Assembly (NCBI GenBank): GCA_964616275.1
Contig: CAZTUL010000041.1
Span: forward strand, 1-20,755
Length of the DNA: 20,755 nucleotides
Reading direction: 5' to 3'
From: CAYZJV01 sp964616275
GTDB lineage: Bacteria > Spirochaetota > Spirochaetia > Sphaerochaetales > Sphaerochaetaceae
Positions within the stretch are counted from its first letter, which is position 1, and each line of letters opens with the position of its first letter. A program made the translations under genes and the position numbers. A model generated the notes under the pieces. It was given only the letters and a program-made list of their open reading frames with translations, ran no database searches and was not told the DNA's origin. Below are positions 1 through 7,720 of the stretch, one piece after another.

Positions 1-425
1 TTGCATATGATACCATGTGGGATGGAACTCGTGCACTTGCAGATGCAATAGCAGAGGGCATAGTATCCGAAGATCCTACGGTCACAGTAAAGACATACAA
101 TATAGCGAAAACAGACAAAAATGATGTTATGACTGAAATTTTCAGATCAAAATTGGCAGTCTTTGGATCGCCAACAGTTGGAAATGATATGCTTGGGAGT
201 GTTGCTGGATTTCTTCATTTTATGAAGGAATTGAAGATGAAGGGAAAGAAAGCAGCTACTTTTGGATGCTACGGATGGACTGGAGAGGCATCGCTGAAAA
301 TGGCAGAGTTTATAGAAAAAGCGGGGTTTAAAATTGTACAAAAACCACTTAGAAATACATGGAATCCCACTTCAGAAGCACTTTTAGAGGCTAGAGAATA
401 TGGTAGGTTGTTAGCAAAAGCCTAA
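1..425 (+). CDS. Flavodoxin domain, probably the C-terminus of a flavodiiron (FprA-type) protein; 5' partial
   Basis: The reading frame is open from the window edge (first full codon at position 3) to a TAA at 423-425, so the beginning lies outside. The visible part starts with Y-D-T-M-W-D-G-T, the FMN phosphate-binding loop seen in the C-terminal flavodoxin domain of A-type flavoproteins. It continues with a G-S-P-T-V-G-N loop and an F-G-C-Y-G-W-T-G-E segment, both typical of that domain. Flavodiiron proteins use an N-terminal di-iron beta-lactamase-fold domain plus this FMN domain to reduce O2 or NO in the cytoplasm of anaerobes. The di-iron domain is not visible, so a stand-alone flavodoxin is possible, although the strong match to the FprA C-terminal pattern makes fusion more likely. 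The gene overlaps the convergent nucleoside phosphorylase gene by 4 bases at the stop codons. Confidence 0.8.
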   Translation, partial: AYDTMWDGTRALADAIAEGIVSEDPTVTVKTYNIAKTDKNDVMTEIFRSKLAVFGSPTVGNDMLGSVAGFLHFMKELKMKGKKAATFGCYGWTGEASLKMAEFIEKAGFKIVQKPLRNTWNPTSEALLEAREYGRLLAKA

Positions 426-1225
426 CGAGTTACCTGTAGCTCAGATTCCCGTTCTGCATCGGCAGCAATGAGATTCCTTATACCTTGAATGGCAACTTCA
501 ATGGCCGTTTCGGTGTCGTGCAGAATGGGGTTTTCCATACCGAGCTTTTCTCGTTCCTGATTTCCTATAACAAAGAACTCACTGCCACAACGAACTCCTA
601 GATAGCTTGCAACGACAAACAGTGCTGCAGATTCCATTTCACTTGCTAGTGTTCCAAGTCGTTTCCACGCTTCCCATTTATTTTCTAATTCATAACTGAC
701 CGGTTTTGTCTCAGGTGTATGTTGACCATAGAAAGAATCTTTACACTGTACCACCCCAACGTGATATTTTTTCCCTAATTGGGATGCCGATGTCATGAGA
801 GCCTGTACTACATCGATGTGAGCAACTGCGGGGAATTCAATTGGTGCATATTCCTTACTGGTCCCTTCAGCTCGAATAGCACCTGTAGCTATCACGATGT
901 CACCACCCATAACCGGTAAATGAATACCACCGCATGTTCCAACTCGAATAAATGTATCAGCTCCGCACTCATACAATTCTTCCATAGCAATAGCAGCGGA
1001 AGGGCCACCGATTCCAGTACTCGTCACACTCACTTTTACACCATCGAGATATCCCGAGTAGGTGACAAATTCACGACTATCGGCAATCAAAACAGGATTA
1101 TCGAAGTGCTGTGCAATCTTCTTACACCTTTTTGGATCACCAGGAAGAATTACATATCTACCTACCTCACCTTTTTTAAGATGTACATGATACTGAATTC
1201 CACTTCCTTCCATATAATCGGTCAT
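422..1225 (-). CDS. udp: Uridine phosphorylase family nucleoside phosphorylase
   Basis: 267 residues, normal length for the family. It should catalyse phosphorolysis of a nucleoside to base plus pentose-1-phosphate for cytoplasmic salvage. Visible family features are L-P-G-D-P-K-R near residues 27-33 (phosphate loop), S-T-G-I-G-G-P-S at 69-76, R-V-G-T-C-G-G at 94-100 and S-E-M-E-S-A-A at 195-201 (ribose-binding Glu/Met region). By eye, the segment F-Y-G-Q-H-T (165-170) aligns with the E. coli Udp base-recognition segment, but the second residue of its Gln...Arg pair is not Arg, so exact base preference is uncertain. The ATG at 1223-1225 is supported by an AGGAG-like site around 1237-1241. It lies 25 bases downstream of mutS2 on the same strand and is probably the last gene of the rsgA-mutS2-udp operon. 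Confidence 0.85.
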   Translation of the reverse strand: MTDYMEGSGIQYHVHLKKGEVGRYVILPGDPKRCKKIAQHFDNPVLIADSREFVTYSGYLDGVKVSVTSTGIGGPSAAIAMEELYECGADTFIRVGTCGGIHLPVMGGDIVIATGAIRAEGTSKEYAPIEFPAVAHIDVVQALMTSASQLGKKYHVGVVQCKDSFYGQHTPETKPVSYELENKWEAWKRLGTLASEMESAALFVVASYLGVRCGSEFFVIGNQEREKLGMENPILHDTETAIEVAIQGIRNLIAADAERESELQVTR

Positions 1226-1250
1226 AGGCAGTTACACTCCTTTGGTTACT

Positions 1251-3653
1251 CTACAATACTACATAGGTTTTTCCAAATCCACCATCTTCCGGTCTTGCAA
1301 ATTGAAATTTTGATACCTGTGGGACCGAATTGAGATATTCGTGAATCCCCCGAGCTAATATTCCATCACCCATTCCATGGATAATCGAAAATTCCTGCAT
1401 AGCATGAACTAAAGCACCTTCAATTTGGATTGATACCTGTTCTAAAGCCTGATCCAGTGTCATCCCACGTACATCAATGGTCGGTCTAGGAGTGGTAGAT
1501 CGAGAATCAAAAGCAATGGATACTTTTTTATTATCTTGCTTCCGCTTGTGTGTAAGATGTTTTAGATCATGTTCTTCTATGGGAAACTTCATAGGGCCGA
1601 TTGCAACTAGCCATTTACCTTTTTTCTCTTTTCGTACAATTCGACCCTCTCTTCTTTGTGGTCCGACAAGTACATCCATCCCAACAGCAAATGGTTCTCC
1701 ACTCACGGATGCTTCCGGTTGTTTTTCTCGTACTTTTTGTGAAATCTTTCGTGCTTTTTCTTCGTTCAACTGCTTTTCATGTTCCATTGAAGCAATAAAA
1801 GCTTTGACTTTTTTCGTTTTCTCTTTAGTGATTTCACCTTCACGAAGTTCGGAAACCAAGTTTTCCAACTCTTTTCTTTTTTGAGAAATAAATCGAGAAA
1901 GGTCTCCAATCTGTTCCTTTCTCACTAGTTCTTCCTGCTGCTTCACAGAAAGACTCTTCAAATCGATTTTCCTCACCTCTTCCTGTAATCGTTTTGCGCG
2001 GTCATCAAGTGCTCGTTCACGAAGCTCAGCTTCTTTTCTTCTCTCCTCAAGATTCCTGATGATTGTGGAGATTTCTACTACTTCAGAGCCCAGGTAGGAA
2101 GTAGCTTGTTCCAGCACTGATTCAGGAAGAGCCATTCTTCTTGCCGTATCAAGTGCATGACTTTCTCCTGGTAACCCTGAAATAACTTTAAATGTCGGCT
2201 CATGTGTTTGAGCATCGAATTCCATTGAAGCATTTAAAATGTGTTTATGTGCGTATGCATATTGTTTGAGAACGCTATGATGACTAGTAACAAGCGTGAG
2301 TGCAGCATGATCTACACAATATTCAAGTATTGAACGAGCCAATGCAGATCCTTCAATCGGGTCTGTACCACTTCCAAGTTCATCTAAAATAACGAGTGAT
2401 TGGTGTGTACAATCTCTTAAGATTGATCCAATATTTTTCATATGCCCACTGAAAGTAGACAAAGATTCCTCAATAGACTGATCATCACCAATATCGGTAA
2501 AAACCTGACTATATAGAGGCATTTCTGTACCTTCTTCCGCAGGGACAAAATAGATTGATTGATGCATCAGAGCAAAAAGTCCTACTGTCTTAATTGTGAC
2601 AGTTTTCCCTCCTGCGTTTGGACCACTGATTACTACAGCTCTGCAATCTGAATCCAATTCCAGCGTGATAGGAACCGCGGAATCATGTAATAAAGGATGT
2701 CGTGCCTTGATAAGTTTAACACTGTTACTGTGCGAACATATGGGACGTACGCATTGGTGACGGTCAGCATATAAACTTCTTGCATAGAGACTATCAGCAT
2801 AGGCTATTTGTTGTGAAAGCAAAGAAATCTCTTCGATTACCTTCCGAGCTTTCTCAGACAGATCATATAGGATACGTGCAATTTCAATATGAATTTGCTG
2901 TTGTGCCATTACAACTTGATTATTTAGTTCTACCAATCTATACGGTTCAATAAAAATTGTAGAACCCGAAGAACTATAGCTGTGAATAATTCCATCAGTA
3001 GTTGCCTTCTGGTCACTTCGAACAGGAAGAATTACTCTTCCATCTCTGAAAACAGGTTGAATATTAACTTCACTGCTTTGCTGTTTCTTTAAAAAATCCT
3101 GACTATAGCGCTGTCTCTCGTTTCGCTTTCTTTCAACTTCTCTGACCAGTCGAGCAATTGCTGGGTGCGAAGGTTTTACCTCTCCTGGACTATCTAATGT
3201 TTCAAATAATTGTGTAAGCAATTGGTTAAGGCTGTGATCAAAAGGCGAGAATAATCCGGTTGTGGGAAAAACTTCTTCATGTCTCACCGACTCAGCTTCA
3301 CCCGGCATCTTTCTCGGCATTCTGCAGTAATCAATAAAAGTACGAGCAGCTTGGAGATACTCACCAAGTTCATAGAGTTGTAATCCATCTAACGCTCTGT
3401 TTGGAATTTTTAGTTCTTTCTGAATTGAATTAATGGGAGGAAATGAAACGGGAGAAAAATCTCTGTACGAAGCAAGGCGAATAAAGTCTTCAATACAATC
3501 CTGTCGATCAGCAAGAGTTGAAGTATCGAGAACAAAATCTTGCTGAATTACTGTTTCACGCCCTTCCTCTGAAAGACACAGTTTGCTCACTTCATGTAAA
3601 ACAGTTTGAAATCCAAGATCATTGATACTGCGTTCTTTTATGGTGTTTTTCAC
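1251..3653 (-). CDS. mutS2: MutS2-type ATPase with C-terminal Smr domain
   Basis: 800 residues, the usual MutS2 length. Order of parts: clamp/lever-like region (about 1-320), MutS-type ATPase with Walker A G-P-N-A-G-G-K-T at 344-351 and Walker B V-I-L-D-E-L-G-S-G-T-D-P at 421-432, a charged coiled coil (about 500-640), a short beta-barrel-like segment (about 655-700), and an Smr domain from about 724 with I-D-V-R-G (726-730) and I-I-H-G-M-G (757-762). MutS2 lacks the mismatch-recognition domain of MutS; in other bacteria it acts on branched DNA and in rescue of collided ribosomes, with Smr as the nuclease. The start is a GTG at 3651-3653 sharing GTGA with the rsgA stop, so translation is probably coupled to rsgA. 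Confidence 0.95.
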   Translation of the reverse strand: MKNTIKERSINDLGFQTVLHEVSKLCLSEEGRETVIQQDFVLDTSTLADRQDCIEDFIRLASYRDFSPVSFPPINSIQKELKIPNRALDGLQLYELGEYLQAARTFIDYCRMPRKMPGEAESVRHEEVFPTTGLFSPFDHSLNQLLTQLFETLDSPGEVKPSHPAIARLVREVERKRNERQRYSQDFLKKQQSSEVNIQPVFRDGRVILPVRSDQKATTDGIIHSYSSSGSTIFIEPYRLVELNNQVVMAQQQIHIEIARILYDLSEKARKVIEEISLLSQQIAYADSLYARSLYADRHQCVRPICSHSNSVKLIKARHPLLHDSAVPITLELDSDCRAVVISGPNAGGKTVTIKTVGLFALMHQSIYFVPAEEGTEMPLYSQVFTDIGDDQSIEESLSTFSGHMKNIGSILRDCTHQSLVILDELGSGTDPIEGSALARSILEYCVDHAALTLVTSHHSVLKQYAYAHKHILNASMEFDAQTHEPTFKVISGLPGESHALDTARRMALPESVLEQATSYLGSEVVEISTIIRNLEERRKEAELRERALDDRAKRLQEEVRKIDLKSLSVKQQEELVRKEQIGDLSRFISQKRKELENLVSELREGEITKEKTKKVKAFIASMEHEKQLNEEKARKISQKVREKQPEASVSGEPFAVGMDVLVGPQRREGRIVRKEKKGKWLVAIGPMKFPIEEHDLKHLTHKRKQDNKKVSIAFDSRSTTPRPTIDVRGMTLDQALEQVSIQIEGALVHAMQEFSIIHGMGDGILARGIHEYLNSVPQVSKFQFARPEDGGFGKTYVVL

Positions 3654-4387
3654 CTTCTATCACTCTCCCAACTCTCTGGTCGCTGCTCCAATGATGCAAT
3701 CATTCTCACATAGCTCTCGTATCGGTCACTATGAATTGCTCCCGATTCAACTGCATTCTGGATAGCACAATCAGGCTCATGAATGTGTAAACATGACTGA
3801 AAACCACATTTATCACGATATATTCTAAATTCAGGAAAACAATCTGCAATTTGATGCGGATCCTCATGGGGTATGTGTAATTCCCTCATCCCCGGGGTAT
3901 CTACAACGTTGAATCCATGTGCGTCCAACATCACTGCATAATTTGTGGTATGCCGACCCCGATGGAATTTTTGTGAAATATCCTGAGTTTTTTGTACAAT
4001 ATCATCTCCAACCAAACCGTTCACAATTGTAGATTTCCCCACACCTGATTGCCCAATCATGGCTACAGTTTTATGCAGCAGTCTTTTCCTTAATGCGGTA
4101 ATACCATCTGAATCGAAGGCAGAAAGAGAAAAAATTTCATATCCAAGTTTTTCATAAAGATTAAATCGGTCAAGCTGCTCCTCAGTAAGCATGAGATCAC
4201 ACTTGTTTAGAATAATCATAACAGGAATTTGATGAGCACACACGATAGCTCGATCTATGAATCGTGGTCTAAATGGTGGTTCATCAGCAGAACTAATACA
4301 AAGTATTAGATCCATATTTGCAACGAGCGTCTGGTTTACAGAACGTTTTGCATTCCAACGTTCAAAACTGTTAGTTCTCTGTACCCT
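3650..4387 (-). CDS. rsgA: Ribosome small-subunit-dependent GTPase RsgA, 5' end lost in assembly gap
   Basis: Circularly permuted ribosome-maturation GTPase. Visible in order: G4 motif N-K-C-D, G1 motif G-Q-S-G-V-G-K-S-T, G3 motif D-T-P-G, then the zinc site C-x4-C-x-H-x5-C (CGFQSC-L-H-IHEPD-C) that marks RsgA/YjeQ. A Met at 4313-4315 could be mistaken for the start, but the frame stays open for 24 more codons up to the N run. Those codons read like the end of the OB-fold domain and its linker (R-T-N-S-F-E-R-W ... Q-T-L-V-A-N before M-D-L-I-L), as in full-length RsgA. The gene is therefore truncated by the gap; roughly the first 70-90 residues and the promoter are missing from this assembly. 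First gene of a minus-strand operon with mutS2 and udp. Confidence 0.93.
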   Translation of the reverse strand, partial: RVQRTNSFERWNAKRSVNQTLVANMDLILCISSADEPPFRPRFIDRAIVCAHQIPVMIILNKCDLMLTEEQLDRFNLYEKLGYEIFSLSAFDSDGITALRKRLLHKTVAMIGQSGVGKSTIVNGLVGDDIVQKTQDISQKFHRGRHTTNYAVMLDAHGFNVVDTPGMRELHIPHEDPHQIADCFPEFRIYRDKCGFQSCLHIHEPDCAIQNAVESGAIHSDRYESYVRMIASLEQRPESWESDRR

Positions 4388-4487
4388 NNNNNNNNNNNNN
4401 NNNNNNNNNNNNNNNNNNNNNNNNNNNNNNNNNNNNNNNNNNNNNNNNNNNNNNNNNNNNNNNNNNNNNNNNNNNNNNNNNNNNNNN
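4388..4487. other. Assembly gap (100 N)
   Basis: A run of exactly 100 N, the conventional placeholder for a scaffold gap of unknown length. It hides the 5' end of rsgA on the minus strand, the upstream region of the pentapeptide-repeat gene on the plus strand, and presumably the divergent promoters of both. Distances across it should not be trusted. Confidence 0.99.
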
Positions 4488-4491
4488 TTCT

Positions 4492-5073
4492 ATGTTTAAA
4501 TGTGTCCCATGTGCTGTAGAAGGATGTAAACGTTATGCTCTTGAGGATATGTACACGTGTCTTCATCATGCTGAAAATAGCGAAGAGGTATTTCAATCAA
4601 TCATCGCTTCTATCAATGATACACATCGCCACAGAGATATTGTGATGACCGATGCAAGAATTAAGGATTTTGATTTTTCCGGTATCCAACTGTCTACATC
4701 AGATTTTGCCCGATGCGTATTTGAAAATGTCAATTTTTCAAATTCAAAAATTCAAGCCTGTTTCTTTGATTTCTGCATCTTTGAACGATGTGTTTTTACT
4801 GGTGCTGACGCAAGACACTCAGTAGTGGCAGGTTCTAAACTGATCGATTGTTCCTTCACCGACACCTTGCTTATTCATACAAATTTTACTGGAATTGATG
4901 CACAAAACTGTGATTTTAGTTCATCTGATCTCTATTATTCAAATTTCTCATCTTCACACCTGGTAGATATAAAATTTATTGATTGCAATCTAAAGAATGC
5001 CGATTTTCGATTTTCCGACAGAGATAACGTTTCATTTAAATATTCTAACTACGAGGAGGCGAGTTTCTCGTAA
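4492..5073 (+). CDS. Pentapeptide-repeat protein with Cys/His-rich N-terminal segment
   Basis: 193 residues if the ATG at 4492 is the start; the frame is open back into the gap, so a slightly longer protein is possible and its ribosome site is hidden. Residues 1-26 carry C4, C7, C12, C23, H25 and H26, resembling a small zinc-binding knuckle with a C-x2-H end. From about residue 57 to the end the protein consists of five-residue periods with F or L at the centre and small or polar residues around it (D-F-D-F-S, S-D-F-A-R, V-N-F-S-N, C-D-F-S-S, A-D-F-R-F), which fold as a right-handed quadrilateral beta-helix. No signal peptide or membrane segment is visible. Function cannot be assigned; some family members mimic DNA or bind gyrase, but nothing here shows that. 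Five bases separate it from the downstream MBL-fold gene, so they are probably co-transcribed. Confidence 0.8.
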   Translation: MFKCVPCAVEGCKRYALEDMYTCLHHAENSEEVFQSIIASINDTHRHRDIVMTDARIKDFDFSGIQLSTSDFARCVFENVNFSNSKIQACFFDFCIFERCVFTGADARHSVVAGSKLIDCSFTDTLLIHTNFTGIDAQNCDFSSSDLYYSNFSSSHLVDIKFIDCNLKNADFRFSDRDNVSFKYSNYEEASFS

Positions 5074-5078
5074 CCTCT

Positions 5079-5693
5079 ATGAAAGTATTCTTCCATTTTT
5101 CTTTAAGTGAATACTCAAACACCTATCTTGTAGGACCGGAAGATGGTGGAGATGCCCTTCTTATTGATCCGGGGCATATTAATCTTGAGCTAATTGAGCG
5201 GATTGAGAAGAATCGTTTTACCATAGCTCATGTGCTGTTAACACACAGACACGAAACTCATACAAAAGGTTTAGGAACGCTTGTAAAAATATATAATCCA
5301 AAAGTATATGCAGGTTCTCCCGGAGTCTATGATGTTCCGGTAATAAAAGTAACTGATAAATCTATTATGGATTTGAGTGGTATTACAGTAGAGTGCATAC
5401 AAGTACCTGGTCATACCATTGATTCATTTGTGTACAAAATCGGTAATTCACTTTTTACTGGAGATGTGCTATATGCCGGAAGAATCGGAACTACAAGCGG
5501 GGTGTTGGAAAAAGCACTTCTTCTACGAGGAATTAAAACTCGTCTACTTACGTTAGATGAGCGTTTTCTTGTATTTCCTGGTCATGGAACTATTACTGCA
5601 TTAAAAATAGAAAAATTGTTTAATCGTGAACTTATTGATGCAATGGCAAGCGACGATTTAGCTCAATTAAGTCATCCATCGGTACTTACGTAG
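5079..5693 (+). CDS. Metallo-beta-lactamase-fold hydrolase with variant metal motif
   Basis: 204 residues, the length of small glyoxalase II-like hydrolases. Recognisable parts are L-I-D-P-G-H (28-33), the metal loop T-H-R-H-E-T-H (55-61), V-P-G-H-T (109-113), F-T-G-D-V (126-130, bridging Asp129) and F-P-G-H-G (166-170). The usual motif is H-x-H-x-D-H; here the Asp that ligates the second metal is Thr60, while the five other His/Asp ligands appear present (H56, H58, H61, H112, H169). A mononuclear or altered enzyme is possible. The ATG at 5079 follows the previous stop by 5 bases; the best GAGGAGG lies at 5053-5059, about 19 bases away, so coupling to the upstream gene is likely. It overlaps the convergent rluD-type gene by 8 bases. 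Substrate unknown. Confidence 0.82.
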   Translation: MKVFFHFSLSEYSNTYLVGPEDGGDALLIDPGHINLELIERIEKNRFTIAHVLLTHRHETHTKGLGTLVKIYNPKVYAGSPGVYDVPVIKVTDKSIMDLSGITVECIQVPGHTIDSFVYKIGNSLFTGDVLYAGRIGTTSGVLEKALLLRGIKTRLLTLDERFLVFPGHGTITALKIEKLFNRELIDAMASDDLAQLSHPSVLT

Positions 5694-6660
5694 CAAACTG
5701 ATTTTTTACAGATCGTATAAAATCGGAAAATCTTCTTGGTAAAGGAGCACGAAATCGCATCTTCTCTTTTGTTTCAGGATGAAAAAATTCTAATGTAAAG
5801 GCATGGAGCAAAAGTGTTTCCTGCGGATGTTTCTTTCGCCGATTGTTGTAGAGAACATCTCCAATTATCGGACAACCTATGTGTGCCATATGTACGCGTA
5901 TCTGATGAGTTCTACCGGTATATAATCGTATACGAACAAATGCGAATTCGGGATACTGACGAAGTACTACATATTCAGTTTTAGCTTGTTTCCCCTCCTT
6001 TTCACCCCCTACAGAAAATTTTTTCCGATCTTTTCTGTCACGTACCAAAGTAGTCTCAATACACCCTCTTCTTTTTGTTAAGACACCGGATACGATAGCA
6101 ATGTAGTATTTTGTGGTAACTCGATCCTTGAACTGTTTAGATAAATCTGCATGTGTCTTTCTGTTCTTTGCAATTACCATAACTCCCGAAGTATCTTTGT
6201 CTAATCTATGAACGATTCCCGGACGTAATGTGTTAATCCCATGTTCATCACTTTCATTCAGATTTTCTTCAGAGTCTGGAGAAAAGAATTCATCACCATA
6301 CCGAAATACAAGTGCATTCACCAGGGTATGATTCCAATTCCCTGCACCGGGATGCACTACCAGTGATTGTTGTTTATTAATTACCAATAAACTTTCATCT
6401 TCATAGATAATATTCAGTGGGATATCCTGACCTTCTGCAGAATCAAACAATTCTTCAATCCAACGTACAGTTATCAAATTTCCTGTTTTTACCATTTTAC
6501 TTTTCTTTACTTCTTTACCATTAATAAGAAAAACAGTTTTGGGATTTGAGGCTAAGGACCTCGGAAAGTCAGGAACATGAAGAGAGATCCACGTATCAAT
6601 TCGGGAGCATACAGCATCTTCTTCTACGACAAGGTCAATGGAATGCTCTTTTACAGCCAT
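5686..6660 (-). CDS. rluD: RluA/RluD-family 23S rRNA pseudouridine synthase
   Basis: 324 residues. An S4 RNA-binding domain (about 15-70, with R-I-D-T-W at 20-24 and F-L-I-N-G-K-E-V near 44-51) precedes the catalytic domain. The catalytic motif is G-I-V-H-R-L-D-K-D-T-S-G, with Asp154 as the predicted nucleophile that isomerises uridine. Y-T-G-R-T-H-Q-I-R-V-H-M near 242-253 is the second hallmark of the family. S4 plus RluA layout fits RluD (large-subunit helix 69), but RluC-like or other targets cannot be excluded from sequence alone. An acidic insertion (about residues 124-140) precedes the catalytic loop. Its ATG overlaps the upstream gene's TAA by one base (TAATG), implying coupled translation in the yggS operon. 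Confidence 0.9.
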   Translation of the reverse strand: MAVKEHSIDLVVEEDAVCSRIDTWISLHVPDFPRSLASNPKTVFLINGKEVKKSKMVKTGNLITVRWIEELFDSAEGQDIPLNIIYEDESLLVINKQQSLVVHPGAGNWNHTLVNALVFRYGDEFFSPDSEENLNESDEHGINTLRPGIVHRLDKDTSGVMVIAKNRKTHADLSKQFKDRVTTKYYIAIVSGVLTKRRGCIETTLVRDRKDRKKFSVGGEKEGKQAKTEYVVLRQYPEFAFVRIRLYTGRTHQIRVHMAHIGCPIIGDVLYNNRRKKHPQETLLLHAFTLEFFHPETKEKMRFRAPLPRRFSDFIRSVKNQFAT

Positions 6661-6977
6661 TATTCCTGCATCTCCCCTATGATATAATCTGCAACAGCAA
6701 TCACAAGAGAAAGCCCTCCTGCAATTCCAATTACAGTCATTGTATCGACAAACGGATCTTGTGAAAATTTTGCAGCACCGAGAAGCTGTGCTGTCGAATA
6801 AGCAAGTCCGGTGACTCCAATGGTAATGGGCAGCGAACCGAACATGAGTGTTTCTGCCCTTCTCAATTTAACACTCCACTCAGGGAATTCATCAATTCTA
6901 TAAGGCTCGTAATCTGCAGCTCCAAGAATAGTAATGCTGAAGACTACCAACAAAATACAGGCTATGCATTTCTTCAC
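6660..6977 (-). CDS. Small predicted membrane or exported protein of unknown function
   Basis: I do not recognise this gene. The likely start is the GTG at 6975-6977, giving 105 residues; a longer frame begins at 7046 but runs far into yggS. The GTG overlaps the yggS TGA as GTGA and has GGAGG about 12 bases upstream. The product opens V-K-K-C-I-A-C followed by a hydrophobic core and I-L-G-A-A-D, which looks like a signal peptide with cleavage near residues 20-22. Two further hydrophobic stretches follow (about L-P-I-T-I-G-V-T-G-L-A and T-V-I-G-I-A-G-G-L-S-L-V-I-A-V), separated by a short polar loop, suggesting a small inner-membrane protein. It sits between yggS and rluD, cotranslated with both. 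Confidence 0.65.
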   Translation of the reverse strand: MKKCIACILLVVFSITILGAADYEPYRIDEFPEWSVKLRRAETLMFGSLPITIGVTGLAYSTAQLLGAAKFSQDPFVDTMTVIGIAGGLSLVIAVADYIIGEMQE

Positions 6978-7663
6978 GAATAATCTCTCCCTCCGAAGAG
7001 TGCTGTACCAATACGGACCATGGTTGACCCTTCCTGAATTGCCCAATGATAGTCCTGACTCATACCCATTGAGAGCGTAGAAAAATCGATATTCGGGAAT
7101 TTTTGCTTGCTTTTCTCACCTATCTCTCTAAGTTTTGCGAATGCTGTCCTTACCTGAGTTTCATTTTCTGTAAGTGGACCAATAGTCATAAGACCATTTA
7201 TTTCAATACCTGGAAGCTGTGCCGACGCCTCCAACAGCATTAGGTATTCCGAAAAGTCGGAAAAACCCGATTTTGATTCCTCCTCTGAGGTGTTCCATTC
7301 AATTAGAACTGGGATGACTTTTCCTAATTTTTCAGCTTCATTACTTACTAAAGTGGCAAGACGTAATGAATCAATTGAATCAATAGCATCAACTGAGGCA
7401 ACAGCCTTCTTTACTTTATTTGATTGTAGATGACCAATAAGGTGAAGTTCGAATCCATTTCGATTCTCCGGGAATTTCTTTTGAATTTCTTGTACTCGGT
7501 TTTCTCCAAAAAGAAACAACCCTGAGGAGACAGCTTCGCAGACTGCATCATAAGGATGCGTCTTAGATACTCCCATGAGGTGAACAGTATCGGTTCTTCC
7601 ACATTTCAATTTTGCTGCTTCTATTGATTCACGTATAACGTCTATCCTGTCTCTCATGGTCAT
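6974..7663 (-). CDS. yggS: YggS/PLPBP family pyridoxal-phosphate homeostasis protein
   Basis: 229 residues, standard for the family. A single TIM-barrel like the N-terminal domain of alanine racemase binds PLP without known enzymatic turnover and buffers PLP and amino-acid pools. Visible signatures: V-S-K-T-H-P with the PLP lysine at K34, F-G-E-N-R-V-Q-E, H-L-I-G-H-L-Q-S-N-K, and the C-terminal L-S-M-G-M-S-Q-D-Y ... G-S-T-M-V-R-I-G-T-A-L-F-G phosphate-binding region. The start ATG at 7661-7663 has AAGGAG 10 bases upstream (complement of 7674-7679). It follows the acetyltransferase gene by 57 bases and overlaps the small membrane-protein gene by 4 bases. Confidence 0.93.
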   Translation of the reverse strand: MTMRDRIDVIRESIEAAKLKCGRTDTVHLMGVSKTHPYDAVCEAVSSGLFLFGENRVQEIQKKFPENRNGFELHLIGHLQSNKVKKAVASVDAIDSIDSLRLATLVSNEAEKLGKVIPVLIEWNTSEEESKSGFSDFSEYLMLLEASAQLPGIEINGLMTIGPLTENETQVRTAFAKLREIGEKSKQKFPNIDFSTLSMGMSQDYHWAIQEGSTMVRIGTALFGGRDYS

Positions 7664-7720
7664 GATTCATATTCTCCTTGACAGAATTCAGTACTGTATA
7701 CATAGATTCTTTGTAATGTC

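Noticed and set aside
694..706. GACCGGTTTT inside udp, similar to the operator motif
   Set aside because: It encodes conserved protein sequence, lacks a paired second site and has no promoter near it, so chance is the simplest explanation.
920..1333. Plus-strand open frame of 137 codons opposite udp and mutS2
   Set aside because: Shadow of two clearly identified genes, no family resemblance and no ribosome site; the same holds for the other opposite-strand frames in mutS2, rluD and the sugar operon.
6978..7046. Longer version of the small membrane protein from 7046
   Set aside because: It lies inside the conserved C-terminal part of yggS and would bury the signal-like sequence; GTG at 6977 has a ribosome site and coupled overlap.
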